Assembly: GCF_001644025.1 (NCBI RefSeq) | Contig: NZ_LUUK01000156.1 | Coordinates: 1-53,776, forward strand | Length of the DNA: 53,776 nt | Source: Methylomonas koyamae | GTDB lineage: Bacteria; Pseudomonadota; Gammaproteobacteria; Methylococcales; Methylomonadaceae | Reading direction: 5' to 3' | Shown here: one piece after another, positions 44,453 to 52,757 of the stretch | How the letters are laid out: each line of letters starts with the position of its first letter | Position numbering within the stretch: position 1 is the stretch's first letter | Notes under the pieces: generated by a model | The model's database searches: none | Told to the model about the DNA's origin: nothing | What the model saw: only the letters and a program-made list of their open reading frames with translations | Program-made: the position numbers and the translations under genes

Positions 44453-44863
44453 TTATTCTGCAAATTCATTTTTCCATTGACACTTCTCGGTTGACAGGTA
44501 ATCGTTCGAGAAACACGATTCGAGTCGTTCGCGGCAGAGCGCTTTGAGCTTTGACTCATAATCGGATGTGCGAAGATACTTGAATCGACCGTTCGGCTCT
44601 CGGGTGAAAATATCAAAAGGCCCCGTTCGATTTCCCCAAATGCTCAATTCCGATAAAGCGATGTCAAGTCGCGCGTCGCCATTGAAGTCGGCGACGCAAC
44701 GAAACAAGGTGGTATCGTGCTTACCGTTGATGAAGTAATCGGAGCCACGGGGGTATAGATCCAACACAAACGCTTTCAATGGATCATCCGTTTCGATTGC
44801 CGTAGCCGCAATCGCCGAATTCAAGGCGGCAGCGATTGCAAACAGAACGTAGATGGCACGCAT
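44453..44863 (-). CDS. Secreted protein with FG-GAP-like calcium motif
   Basis: A 136-aa protein. ATG 44863 gives the signal MRAIYVLFAIAAALNSAIA; an upstream extension is unlikely. The mature part has one DFNGDARLDIALSE segment, a DxNxDxxxD calcium loop of the kind used in FG-GAP/VCBS repeats, and four Cys residues. It is just left of the integron array and on the same strand as the cassettes, but no attC flanks it, so it is probably not a cassette. Confidence 0.65.
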   Translation of the reverse strand: MRAIYVLFAIAAALNSAIAATAIETDDPLKAFVLDLYPRGSDYFINGKHDTTLFRCVADFNGDARLDIALSELSIWGNRTGPFDIFTREPNGRFKYLRTSDYESKLKALCRERLESCFSNDYLSTEKCQWKNEFAE

Positions 44864-44891
44864 TTTATGGCCTGAGCTGCAAGCGATGTAG

Positions 44892-44908
44892 GGTACGCAT
44901 CGCGTACC
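44892..44908. repeat. REP-like palindrome
   Basis: GGTACGCATCGCGTACC: the same 7-bp arms as the element at 10296-10312. It stands in the space where the last integron attC would be expected. Confidence 0.7.
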
Positions 44909-44941
44909 TTCTTGGGAGTTTGATTCATCGGAAACCTTGAA

Positions 44942-44964
44942 TAGGGTATGCGGTGCATACCCTA
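44942..44964. repeat. REP-like palindrome, variant
   Basis: Arms TAGGGTATGC and GCATACCCTA with a GGT loop, a diverged copy of the same element, 20 bp left of the PhyH stop codon. Confidence 0.7.
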
Positions 44965-44984
44965 CGCGGCTCGCCCTTACCCGA

Positions 44985-45659
44985 TTAGACCGCATATCGC
45001 CACCGCAAACCTAAAGGGAGCATCGGCTGACCGAACAGAAAGTGAAGAACGCGCCGGAGGCTACTGCCGGTTGCTTTGGAGGAAGCATGCAGAAGCAATG
45101 GACGCATGACTAAGGCAGTTCCGACCTCAGCGGTGCACTCAACTTCTTTGAAGTTGTTCTTTTCAGCAACGGCTGCTGCTGGATCAATTCGGCCAAGGCT
45201 ATGAGAGCCACAATAGACCCTGACTGGGCCGTCATTTGCGCCACAAGGATCAATGTGGACGCGCACAGCGACAAGCTGTTCAAGCACTTCGGGCGGTGAC
45301 TGGACGAACAATTCTCCCTCTTTTCTCGACCAGCCGTGTAGGCGGGGATGGGATATCTGTTCCACGACGGGGATGCTCAGATCCTGGTGGATTGGCACGA
45401 TCCAGTTTCTTTGGATCGACTTCTCAAAGTAGGTGCACTGGACGCAGACAGAGGTGCGAGGGATGAGGCCAGCGAAAAGCGGGGAACTACGAATGCGATC
45501 GGCCAGGGTCGTGCACCAGGGCTCCGCCAACAGACAACGCGAACCGGCCGATTGATGATCTGGAAGGGTAATGCGACCCGCAATTTCGAGGCACTCCGTC
45601 TCTGGCAATACACCAGAAACGAGAACAAATCCGTCGGTGGAAAATGATGCAGTAGACAT
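44985..45659 (-). CDS. Integron cassette 4: PhyH-type 2-oxoglutarate dioxygenase
   Basis: A 224-aa protein of the phytanoyl-CoA dioxygenase family: the iron-binding H-x-D is in PIHQDLS and the distal His in RPLLLHASSKA, followed by an Arg for 2-oxoglutarate. Such enzymes hydroxylate varied small molecules; the substrate is not predictable. It starts 12 bp from the GTTAGAC cassette boundary, as cassette genes do, and its stop codon overlaps GTCTAAT, one base off the boundary repeat expected. No attC stem follows, so it is the fixed distal end of the array. Confidence 0.87.
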   Translation of the reverse strand: MSTASFSTDGFVLVSGVLPETECLEIAGRITLPDHQSAGSRCLLAEPWCTTLADRIRSSPLFAGLIPRTSVCVQCTYFEKSIQRNWIVPIHQDLSIPVVEQISHPRLHGWSRKEGELFVQSPPEVLEQLVAVRVHIDPCGANDGPVRVYCGSHSLGRIDPAAAVAEKNNFKEVECTAEVGTALVMRPLLLHASSKATGSSLRRVLHFLFGQPMLPLGLRWRYAV

Positions 45660-45669
45660 GATCGGTGAG

Positions 45670-45791
45670 GTCTAACGCCAAACTAAGGGGCGCGCCGCTG
45701 ATTGAATTGAGCGAAGCCGGCGCACCTTGATAAAAAACAAAACTTCAAAACGGCTAGCGGGCGGCGCGTCCCTTTGAGCGTTGTGTTATGT
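45670..45791 (-). other. attC site of cassette 3
   Basis: Read on the minus strand it runs from ACATAAC (45785-45791) to GTTAGAC (45670-45676). Between them is an imperfect inverted repeat, CGCGCCGC near the left and GCGGCGCG near the right, with AACGC/GCGTT outer arms, as in an extended attC fold of about 120 bp. The outer ACATAAC complements the GTTATGT at the 5' edge of the same cassette. Confidence 0.82.
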
Positions 45792-45794
45792 GCT

Positions 45795-46193
45795 TTATAC
45801 ATTTGCCCGCCTTTTGAAAGTAGTAAATAGCGCCGCAAACACAATAAAACTCAAAATTAACATACAAACTACATTTTGGTATGTGGCTTCTGCCTGAGTG
45901 GCGGGTGACCAATTCTTGGTGTAGCCTCTGGCTAAATATTCCCAGAACATACTAAATGTGATGTAAATAATTGGAAACGCAAATATTTGAATTTTTGATA
46001 TTTGATTTTTCATTAAAACCCATATTTGCATGACTGAGTACAATATAAGAACAATCGATAATATCGCACGAATAGGAGTTAAGTCTGGTCTACCTTCAAT
46101 ACTATTGGCATAGGACACATTAGCCACAAACAGGCCAAAAATAATGCCAATAATGGCCTGAGCCCAATGGATGATGGCGTAACTTTTATTCAT
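45795..46193 (-). CDS. Integron cassette 3: membrane protein, unknown
   Basis: A 132-aa protein with four hydrophobic helices (near 8-28, 38-60, 66-86 and 106-126). ATG 46193 is chosen because it lies just inside the cassette boundary GTTATGT; the frame is open further upstream, but that would cross the attC site. AT-rich relative to the chromosome, as expected of mobile cassettes. No family recognised. Confidence 0.75.
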   Translation of the reverse strand: MNKSYAIIHWAQAIIGIIFGLFVANVSYANSIEGRPDLTPIRAILSIVLILYSVMQIWVLMKNQISKIQIFAFPIIYITFSMFWEYLARGYTKNWSPATQAEATYQNVVCMLILSFIVFAALFTTFKRRANV

Positions 46194-46203
46194 GCTTTTG
46201 CAC

Positions 46204-46291
46204 ATAACGCTCCACATAACAGGAAAAATAAAGAGGAGTGAGCTATAGCGAACGTAGCTTTATTTTTTCCATGTTGATGTGGTTGTTATAA
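46204..46291 (-). other. attC site of cassette 2
   Basis: Long near-perfect inverted repeat: the plus-strand left arm ATAACGCTCCACATAAC pairs with the right arm, which ends GTGGTTGTTAT, and AATAAAG pairs with CTTTATT near the loop. On the minus strand it begins TTATAAC (46285-46291), complementary to the GTTATAA that opens this cassette, and ends GTTATGT. It starts 6 bp beyond the stop codon of cassette 2. Confidence 0.88.
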
Positions 46292-46297
46292 GGCAAT

Positions 46298-46555
46298 TTA
46301 CAAATTTGCGGCAAATACTAATAATCCGAATCCTGTAATTAAAAACACTGTGAAAACAAGCCACTCTTTGGCGCTCACTAGGTGTAGTTGAATATTTTCT
46401 GTGAATTCCTTGTTTTCAGATTCAAGCCGTTGACTGTGTTTTTTGATTAAAAATCTGAGTCCAAACATCCAAACGGAGAAGGCTACTACAAGCGCCGCTA
46501 GTTTATACGGTGGAAGTTTATTTATTACATTGATTAGAAGTTGTATCCCATCCAT
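46298..46555 (-). CDS. Integron cassette 2: small membrane protein
   Basis: An 85-aa protein with hydrophobic helices near residues 17-36 and 63-82 and a charged linker (KKHSQRLESENKEFTEN). It starts 19 bp inside the cassette boundary. AT-rich. No function can be given. Confidence 0.75.
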   Translation of the reverse strand: MDGIQLLINVINKLPPYKLAALVVAFSVWMFGLRFLIKKHSQRLESENKEFTENIQLHLVSAKEWLVFTVFLITGFGLLVFAANL

Positions 46556-46573
46556 ATATCTTCAGGCCCTGCT

Positions 46574-46643
46574 TTATAACGACCAAGCTCACCCGACGAA
46601 AACCGCATCGCGGTTTTTGGTCGGGTGAAGCGCATTGTTAGCG
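46574..46643 (-). other. attC site of cassette 1
   Basis: A 70-bp inverted repeat: CACCCGAC/GTCGGGTG and AAAACCGC/GCGGTTTT around a short loop, with outer TTATAAC (46574-46580) and GTTAGCG (46637-46643). The outer right element complements GTTAGCGG at attI, which forms the 5' edge of the same cassette. It begins 6 bp after the DUF6624-like stop codon. Confidence 0.9.
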
Positions 46644-46649
46644 GCTGAC

Positions 46650-47195
46650 CTAACCCCCATGACTCGCTTTGTTTGACTGAATTTTGTCATAATCCTTTTG
46701 GAGATGCTCGGTGTGTTCCTCTTGTGACCAAAGATCTAATGCAGCCCTTCTTACATTTACTTCCGCTGGATTTTCAGTGGGTAATGGATACATTAAACCT
46801 TCTTTCACTTCATGCTGAGTTCCATAAATTTGAAGTTTACCCTGGCATATTAAAACTCTATCTTGTAAATAGGCGAGGTACCATCCTTTGGCCTCACTTC
46901 TTTCAACTGCTGCCTTTAGTAAGTTAATACACTCCTCTTGAAACTCTGGCTCTAGGACTGCGTGTTGCACAATTAACCAAGTTGCTTCAGAGCCATCTTC
47001 TCCCACTTCGCTTTCCAGTGGCCAACCAAACTCTTCAATTATTTCTTTTATTCTATTATTATTTTCTTCATGAACCAACCTCATTTCGGGGTGATACTCC
47101 TTGTCATCAAGCTCACCTCTCTCTACCAAGCTAGCGCGAGTAGAAATATCCTTCTCTCTCATAGCTAGCAATTCTGTTCGTAGTGTCTGATTCAT
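46650..47195 (-). CDS. Integron cassette 1: DUF6624-like protein
   Basis: A 181-aa soluble protein. The text ELLAMREKDISTRASL, NRIKEIIEEFGWPLESEVGEDGSEATWLIVQHA is typical of DUF6624 proteins (a conserved Asp/Trp/His patch, with no known function). A C-terminal acidic and Lys-rich helix follows. It is the attI-proximal, so probably most recently inserted and best expressed, cassette. AT-rich. Confidence 0.85.
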   Translation of the reverse strand: MNQTLRTELLAMREKDISTRASLVERGELDDKEYHPEMRLVHEENNNRIKEIIEEFGWPLESEVGEDGSEATWLIVQHAVLEPEFQEECINLLKAAVERSEAKGWYLAYLQDRVLICQGKLQIYGTQHEVKEGLMYPLPTENPAEVNVRRAALDLWSQEEHTEHLQKDYDKIQSNKASHGG

Positions 47196-47204
47196 ATTTT
47201 TCTT

Positions 47205-47357
47205 GCCGCTAACTATTGATTATCAGGCAAATCTGCCCGTATAAGTTGATATTAACCGCCTTTTCAGGCACTTTTGCCTGCGTATCCGGAAAAGTGGGCA
47301 TGTTTGCCTCGATAACTTGCTATTAGCCAGGAAATCAGGCAATCTTGCCTGCGTATT
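47205..47357 (-). other. attI site with 71-bp tandem duplication
   Basis: On the minus strand GTTAGCGGC (47205-47213) is the recombination core that abuts cassette 1. Between it and intI lie two diverged copies of a 71-bp unit, the best-conserved 45 bp at 47241-47285 and 47312-47356, carrying four small hairpins (GGCAAATCTGCC, AGGCACTTTTGCCT, GGGCATGTTTGCC, AGGCAATCTTGCCT). A core-like TTGCCGCTGACT recurs at 47360. These may be extra integrase-binding repeats or part of the intI/cassette promoters. Confidence 0.75.
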
Positions 47358-47390
47358 ATGTTGCCGCTGACTCTATCAGGTAGGTGTTTT

Positions 47391-48398
47391 ATGTCAAGCA
47401 CCAAATCGCCAGCCTTATTGGACGATGTGCGTCGCGTGATGCGGCTGAAACATTATTCCTTGCATACCGAACGTAGTTATTCCGATTGGATCAAGCAGTT
47501 CGTCAAGTTTCATCGGATGACGGAACGGCAGGCTTTGTTCGATGACAGCGAGGCCAAGATAGAAGTTTTTTTATCTCACTTAGCGACTCAGCGTAAGGTC
47601 GCGTCGGCAACGCAAAACCAAGCGATGAATGCCTTGGTGTTTTTGTATAAGCATGTCCTGAATAAGCCCTTGACCAAACGTATAGACGCGATCCGCTCCA
47701 AAACGCATCGCCATGTTCCGGTCGTGTTGTCGGTGGACGAAGTGAAGCAAGTCTTGGCGCGGCTGGAGGGCTTACCGCAACTGGTGGTCAAGCTGTTGTA
47801 CGGCAGCGGTTTGAGAATTAGCGAAGCCGTCCGCCTCAGGGTGCAGGACATCGATTTTGCCTACAAGCAAATTACCGTGCGTTCCGGTAAGGGCGACAAG
47901 GACAGGGTGACGACGTTTGCCGCCTCGCTGGCACCGTTGTTGCTGAACCATCTCGACAAGGTCAAGGCGGTTCACGATCAGGATTTAGCCGACGGTTACG
48001 GGGCGGTTTATCTGCCTTATGCGTTGGCGAAAAAATACCCGAATGCCGAGCGCGAATGGGGTTGGCAATACGTGTTTCCGGCGCGTTCGTTGTCGGCCGA
48101 TCCTTTATCCGCTGCGACACGGCGGCATCATTACGATCAGTCGCTCATCAATAAGGCGATTCGGGTGGCGGTGCGGCAAGTAGGTATCGCCAAGCGGGTA
48201 TCCGCGCACACTTTCCGCCACAGCTTCGCCACGCATTTGCTGCAACGCGGCACGGACATTCGCACGATTCAAGCGTTGTTGGGGCATAACGATTTGGAAA
48301 CCACGATGATTTATACCCATGTGCTGCATCAGGGTGGGCAAGGCGTCGTCTCCCCGCTGGACGATTTGGAGGGGGCGGCCGATCCGCAATCCGGCTAG
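47391..48398 (+). CDS. intI: Integron integrase
   Basis: A 335-aa tyrosine recombinase. It has the catalytic Arg in [20 protein letters not shown] (H-x-x-R) and the nucleophile Tyr in TTMIYTHVL. Between them is the extra patch typical of IntI only ([18 protein letters not shown]), which separates integron integrases from XerC/D. ATG 47391 with AGGTAGG upstream is preferred over ATG 47358. It points away from the cassettes, the standard layout. All catalytic residues are intact, so the integron may be active. No LexA box (CTGT-N8-ACAG) was found upstream. Confidence 0.95.
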   Translation: MSSTKSPALLDDVRRVMRLKHYSLHTERSYSDWIKQFVKFHRMTERQALFDDSEAKIEVFLSHLATQRKVASATQNQAMNALVFLYKHVLNKPLTKRIDAIRSKTHRHVPVVLSVDEVKQVLARLEGLPQLVVKLLYGSGLRISEAVRLRVQDIDFAYKQITVRSGKGDKDRVTTFAASLAPLLLNHLDKVKAVHDQDLADGYGAVYLPYALAKKYPNAEREWGWQYVFPARSLSADPLSAATRRHHYDQSLINKAIRVAVRQVGIAKRVSAHTFRHSFATHLLQRGTDIRTIQALLGHNDLETTMIYTHVLHQGGQGVVSPLDDLEGAADPQSG

Positions 48399-48517
48399 CG
48401 GTTCCAGCGTGGAACCGGGGGAGCAAAGCGTCGGCGGTATTCGGTAGCCCGAGTCAAATCCACGGTCTTTCCAGTGACGGAACGCGGCAGGCGAAAAGGC
48501 TGCCGGACTATCGCTCT
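48399..48517. terminator. Convergent region with hairpin
   Basis: GGTTCCA/TGGAACC around 48400-48416 forms a short stem between the convergent intI and ackA genes. No T run follows, so termination is only possible. Confidence 0.4.
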
Positions 48518-49708
48518 TTACGTTGCCCGCTTTGCCAGACAGTCCGCAGTCTGCAACGCGATTTCCAATTCCTCGTTGGTGGCGATGACCAGCACCGCGA
48601 CTGGCGTACCGGCCGGGTGGATCGCGGTCGGCTTGACCGGCGCGGCGTTGAGCTTGGGATCGACGGCGATGCCCAAGCCGGTTAGGTCGGCACAGCAAGA
48701 TTGGCGCAGCCAGGCGTCGTTTTCGCCGATGCCGCCGGTGAAGACCAGCGCATCCACCCGGCCCAGCACCGCAAAGTACGCGCCGATGTATTTCTTGATT
48801 CGGTAGGCGTACATCGCTAAGGCCAGCTTGGCCGAGTCGTCGCCTTGCTCGGCCTTGGCGTGGATGGCGCGCATGTCGTTTTCGCCGCAGACGCCCAGGC
48901 AACCGCTGGCTTTGTTGTAGAGCTGGTCGATCGCATTCAGGTCCATGCCCAGCGTGCGGGCCAGATAAAAGGCGATGGCCGGATCGATGTCGCCGCAACG
49001 GCTGCCCATCATCAAGCCTTCCAGCGGCGTCATGCCCATCGAGGTATCGACGCTGACGCCGCCGGCGATCGCCGCGACGCTGGCGCCGTTACCCAAGTGC
49101 AGGGTTATCAGGTGGGTGTCGGCCAGCGGCTTACCCAGCAATTTGGCGGCTTGTTTGGCGACATAAGCATGGGAGGTGCCGTGAAAACCGTAGCGGCGCA
49201 CGCCGTGTTCGCTGTACAACTGGCCGGGCAGGGCATAACGGAAGGCGTAGTCGGGCAGGGTGTGGTGGAAGGCGGTATCGAATACCGCGACTTGCGGAAT
49301 CTCGCCCATCTGCCGCAACGCGGCTTCGATGCCGGACAGATTGGCCGGATTGTGCAGCGGTGCCAGCGGGATGGTTTCGGCGATTTGCCGGGTGACTTCG
49401 GCGTCGATCAGTGCCGGTTCGCGGAATTTCTCGCCGCCGTGTACTACGCGGTGGCCGATGCCGGCCAGCGGCTGACCATTGACGACCCCGCTGGCGGTCA
49501 GCGTTTCGAACAACAGGCCGAGTGCCTGGCCGTGGTCGGCGATGGCGGCGTCGATTTGCCGGTTGTCGGCGCCGATCCGGTAGGCATGGCGGGCATCGGC
49601 GCTGCCGATGCGTTCCAGCAAGCCGGAAATCGAGACGGAATGGTCGTCGGTTTCGACGACGCTGTATTTAACCGACGAGCTGCCGGCATTTAGAACCAGA
49701 ATTTTCAT
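48518..49708 (-). CDS. ackA: Acetate kinase
   Basis: A 396-aa enzyme converting acetyl phosphate and ADP to acetate and ATP. It is full length, with MKILVLNAGSSSVKYSV, GHRVVHGGEKF, FDTAFHH, RRYGFHGTSHAYV, HLGNGASVAAI and FTGGIGEND. The pta gene lies upstream on the same strand, separated by the DUF2380 gene, so the three probably form the acetate overflow operon. Confidence 0.97.
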   Translation of the reverse strand: MKILVLNAGSSSVKYSVVETDDHSVSISGLLERIGSADARHAYRIGADNRQIDAAIADHGQALGLLFETLTASGVVNGQPLAGIGHRVVHGGEKFREPALIDAEVTRQIAETIPLAPLHNPANLSGIEAALRQMGEIPQVAVFDTAFHHTLPDYAFRYALPGQLYSEHGVRRYGFHGTSHAYVAKQAAKLLGKPLADTHLITLHLGNGASVAAIAGGVSVDTSMGMTPLEGLMMGSRCGDIDPAIAFYLARTLGMDLNAIDQLYNKASGCLGVCGENDMRAIHAKAEQGDDSAKLALAMYAYRIKKYIGAYFAVLGRVDALVFTGGIGENDAWLRQSCCADLTGLGIAVDPKLNAAPVKPTAIHPAGTPVAVLVIATNEELEIALQTADCLAKRAT

Positions 49709-49813
49709 CGCGAGTAATTGGCGGTTTGCGGTGATTGGATGGCGGTCGATGGTTTAAAGTCATTTGCCGGTGAAGCGCCGCTGATCGCGGCTGAGGCCGC
49801 TCCCACGGCCACT

Positions 49814-50383
49814 TCATTTTCGGCCAGGCGCGGACGCGAATTCGTCATCGTCAGGCTGGCTTCGGCGCGCCGAATCGGGCGGTGGCGGCGAGTAGCGGCG
49901 CTCCAGGTCTTGATCGATTTTGGCGGCCAGCGCCTCGACGGCCTTGCCGGTCAATTTGGCGTCGCCGCCCTTGGATTCGGTGATGTAGTTGCCGACGATT
50001 TTTTGCTGCTTGACCTCCACCAAGCGGCCCATCAAGTAAACGAACAAAAACGACGGTTTATGCAAGCGGCCGACCAGCACGTAATCGGCGGCATGGCGCG
50101 AGCCGAGTTGAGCGGCCGCGTCGGCATGATCGAACAAATATCCGACGCCGCTGTCGGCGCCGCGTTGTTCGGCGTCCGGTATATCGACGATGCGATAACC
50201 GGCGCCGGCCAATTCGCGTTCCAGCAACGGTTTTAACGACGCGGTCCGCTGGATTTCGGCCGGTAGGCCGGGGGCCAGCGTCATATCCTTGAGCTCGAAG
50301 TTCAGAATCGCGATGCGGGTTTCCGCCGTTAGCGGCGCGGCCCATAGCAGCCAGGCCCAGATCGTTAGTCTCGCGGAATTCAT
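49814..50383 (-). CDS. DUF2380 secreted protein
   Basis: A 189-aa protein. Its first hydrophobic stretch (RLTIWAWLLWAAPLTA) is a signal peptide; the mature part begins RIAILNFELKDMTL, typical of DUF2380, with a later YVLVGRLHKPS and VGNYITES. Such domains adopt a nucleotide-binding-like beta-sheet fold in the periplasm, of unknown role. ATG 50383 is used; GTG 50395 overlaps the pta stop codon and is also possible. Its place between pta and ackA is unusual. Confidence 0.8.
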   Translation of the reverse strand: MNSARLTIWAWLLWAAPLTAETRIAILNFELKDMTLAPGLPAEIQRTASLKPLLERELAGAGYRIVDIPDAEQRGADSGVGYLFDHADAAAQLGSRHAADYVLVGRLHKPSFLFVYLMGRLVEVKQQKIVGNYITESKGGDAKLTGKAVEALAAKIDQDLERRYSPPPPDSARRSQPDDDEFASAPGRK

Positions 50384-50391
50384 CGGCAGCG

Positions 50392-52521
50392 TCACGCCGG
50401 CGCGGCTTGCTGGGCCTGGATCGCGGTAATCACGACGGTATTGACGATGTCGGTCACCGTGCAGCCGCGGCTCAAGTCGTTGACCGGTTTGTTTAAGCCT
50501 TGCAGAATCGGGCCGATCGCGATTGCGCCGGACGAGCGCTGCACGGCTTTGTAGGTGTTGTTGCCGGTGTTCAGGTCCGGAAACACGAACACGGTGGCCT
50601 TGCCGGCCACCTGGCTGTCCGGCAATTTGGTTTTGGCGACGCTGGCATCGACCGCCGCGTCGTATTGCATGGGTCCTTCCAACAGCAGATCGGGGCGTAA
50701 GGATTGGGCGATGCGCACCGCTTCGCGGACCTTATCGACCGCCTCGCCCTTGCCGGATTCGCCGGTCGAGTAGGACAGCATGGCCACGCGCGGTTCGATA
50801 TTGAAGGATCGCGCGGTATCGGCGGCGTTGATGGCGATATCGGCCAGTTGTTGAGCGTTGGGGTTGGGGATCACCGCGCAATCGCCGTAAACCAGTACCC
50901 GGTCTTCCAGACACATGAAGAACACGCTGGAGACGATGGAGGCGCCGGGTTTGGTTTTGATGATTTCGAACGCCGGGCGGATCGTGTGCTGGGTGGAATG
51001 CACCGCGCCCGATACCATGCCGTCGGCGTGGCCGAGGTGGACCATCAAGGTACCGAAATAGCTGACGTCGGCGACCAAGTCGTAGGCGGTATCGAAGACG
51101 ATGCATTTGTGCTTGCGGGCTTCGTAATAGGTTTCGGCGTAGAGCCGGCGTAGTTCGGAAGTCATCGGATCGATGATGTCGACGCCGTCCAGTTTCAGCG
51201 ACAGGCTTTGGATCTTTTGGCGGATTTCCGCTTCGTTGCCGAGCAGGGTGATTTTGACCACATCGCGCAGCAGCAGGATTTCGGCGGCGCGTAGAATGCG
51301 TTCCTCGTTACCTTCCGGCAACACGATGTGCTGCTTTTTGGCCTTGGCGCGTTGCAACAAATCGTATTCGAACATCAGCGGCGTGATCTTGCCGCTGACT
51401 TTGCTGCTTAGCCGCAGGCGCAAGCCGACCATGTTGATATTGGCTTCGACCAAGCCCAGGGCCTTGGCGATTTTGCGTTCGTTTTGACTATGTAAGCGCG
51501 GCCCGATCTGACTGACTTGCATCGCGGTGGTGAAGGTGTCCGAATCGACGCCGAGTACCGCGAATGGGGTTTCGCCGAGGCCGTCGATCAATTTCCGCAC
51601 TTGCGGCGCCGGCTCCTGGTGGCCGGTCAGCAGCAAACCGGCGATTTGCGGGTAATTTTTGGAATGGTAGGCCATCAGGCTGGCCATGACGATGTCGGAG
51701 CGGTCGCCGGGCGTGATGATCAGATCGCCGGCTTCGACGTAATCCAGAAAGTCCGGTACCAGCATCGCCGCGACCTTGTAATGCGACACTTCCCGGCCCA
51801 TCGCGCCGTTCTCGCCGGAAAATACCTTGGCGTCGATGGCCCAGGCGATGTCGCCGACGCTGGGTTTCTCCAGGGCCGGATCGCCGGGAACGATGTAAAC
51901 CGGAAATTCCGGATCGTGGGGGAGGGTGTGGCGCAAGGTGTCGGTCAGCTCGGGCGACGCGCCGTTGACGACGGTGGCCAGCAACTCGCAATCGTGTTCG
52001 TGCAAAGTGTGTTTCAGGCTGACCAGACTATGCAGGATTTGCTCCTGAGTACGATGGGAGCCCTGAATGACAGGCATCAGCAAGCAACCCAAATTGTTGG
52101 CGACGTCGAGATTGAATTCGAAGGCGAAGGCCGCGTTGTCGCGGCGCGGCGCGGTGCCGACGCACAGAATGTGTTCGCAACGCGCCTTCAAGGCCCGATA
52201 CTTGGCCAAAATCAATTTCAGCAGTTCGTCGTATTGTTCGGCGGCCAGCAGCTCGCGGGCCTCGTCGGCATTGCAGCCGTACATCGCTTCCGGCGGACAA
52301 GGCAGCGCGTAGCGGTGGCTGATGAATTGAATCATGTCGTCCTTGGCCGGACTGGTTTGGATGATAGGCCGGAAAAAGCCGATGTGGCCGGCGAAACCGG
52401 ACAGCATCTCCATCACGGCCAGCATGATCAAGGACTTGCCGCTGCCCTCGTCGGTGCCGGCGATATAGATGTCCTGGGCAATCAACGGTTCGGGATTCGG
52501 GAGCGCGGATAGATCTGGCAT
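50392..52521 (-). CDS. pta: Phosphate acetyltransferase (long form)
   Basis: A 709-aa enzyme interconverting acetyl-CoA and acetyl phosphate. The N-terminal P-loop regulatory domain is present (YIAGTDEGSGKSLIMLA, residues 18-34), then a DRTGG-like domain, then the catalytic PTA domain (about 385-705: VLPEGNEERILRAAE, HLGHADGMVSGA, GPMQYDAAVD). Length matches the E. coli type. It heads the operon with the DUF2380 and ackA genes; no ribosome site is evident. Confidence 0.96.
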   Translation of the reverse strand: MPDLSALPNPEPLIAQDIYIAGTDEGSGKSLIMLAVMEMLSGFAGHIGFFRPIIQTSPAKDDMIQFISHRYALPCPPEAMYGCNADEARELLAAEQYDELLKLILAKYRALKARCEHILCVGTAPRRDNAAFAFEFNLDVANNLGCLLMPVIQGSHRTQEQILHSLVSLKHTLHEHDCELLATVVNGASPELTDTLRHTLPHDPEFPVYIVPGDPALEKPSVGDIAWAIDAKVFSGENGAMGREVSHYKVAAMLVPDFLDYVEAGDLIITPGDRSDIVMASLMAYHSKNYPQIAGLLLTGHQEPAPQVRKLIDGLGETPFAVLGVDSDTFTTAMQVSQIGPRLHSQNERKIAKALGLVEANINMVGLRLRLSSKVSGKITPLMFEYDLLQRAKAKKQHIVLPEGNEERILRAAEILLLRDVVKITLLGNEAEIRQKIQSLSLKLDGVDIIDPMTSELRRLYAETYYEARKHKCIVFDTAYDLVADVSYFGTLMVHLGHADGMVSGAVHSTQHTIRPAFEIIKTKPGASIVSSVFFMCLEDRVLVYGDCAVIPNPNAQQLADIAINAADTARSFNIEPRVAMLSYSTGESGKGEAVDKVREAVRIAQSLRPDLLLEGPMQYDAAVDASVAKTKLPDSQVAGKATVFVFPDLNTGNNTYKAVQRSSGAIAIGPILQGLNKPVNDLSRGCTVTDIVNTVVITAIQAQQAAPA

Positions 52522-52757
52522 GGCGGTCGTCGCGGTTGACTGGGTGATAGGGCAAGTTTAGCGCAGAACGCGACGGCGGACCGAAAGGCGATTATTCGTG
52601 CCGTCGCGGAATCGGGAAACATCCCGAGTCATTTTGTTGTAAAACATCTCTTTTTCCAATAACGGGCCGGATCGCTTTCAAATTCCGGTTTGCTCTGCAA
52701 CGGAAGTGATAGTGGCTATACTAGGTAACCGGCGCAGGGACTAATTGACTATCGACG
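52522..52757. promoter_or_regulatory. Divergent promoter region, pta and FHA genes
   Basis: Contains a -10-like TATACT at 52717-52722 for the FHA gene; no good -35 at the usual distance. Otherwise nothing specific is seen. Confidence 0.35.

Noticed and set aside
44453..44863. Counting the secreted FG-GAP-like gene as a fifth integron cassette
   Set aside because: No attC or cassette-boundary repeat lies on either side, and it has its own signal peptide and likely promoter.
48105..48998. Long minus-strand open frame across the intI 3' end and ackA
   Set aside because: Frame-shifted shadow of intI and ackA with Arg/His-rich low-quality translation.
51517..52512. 331-aa plus-strand frame opposite pta
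   Set aside because: Antisense shadow of a fully conserved pta; high GC keeps the frame open.
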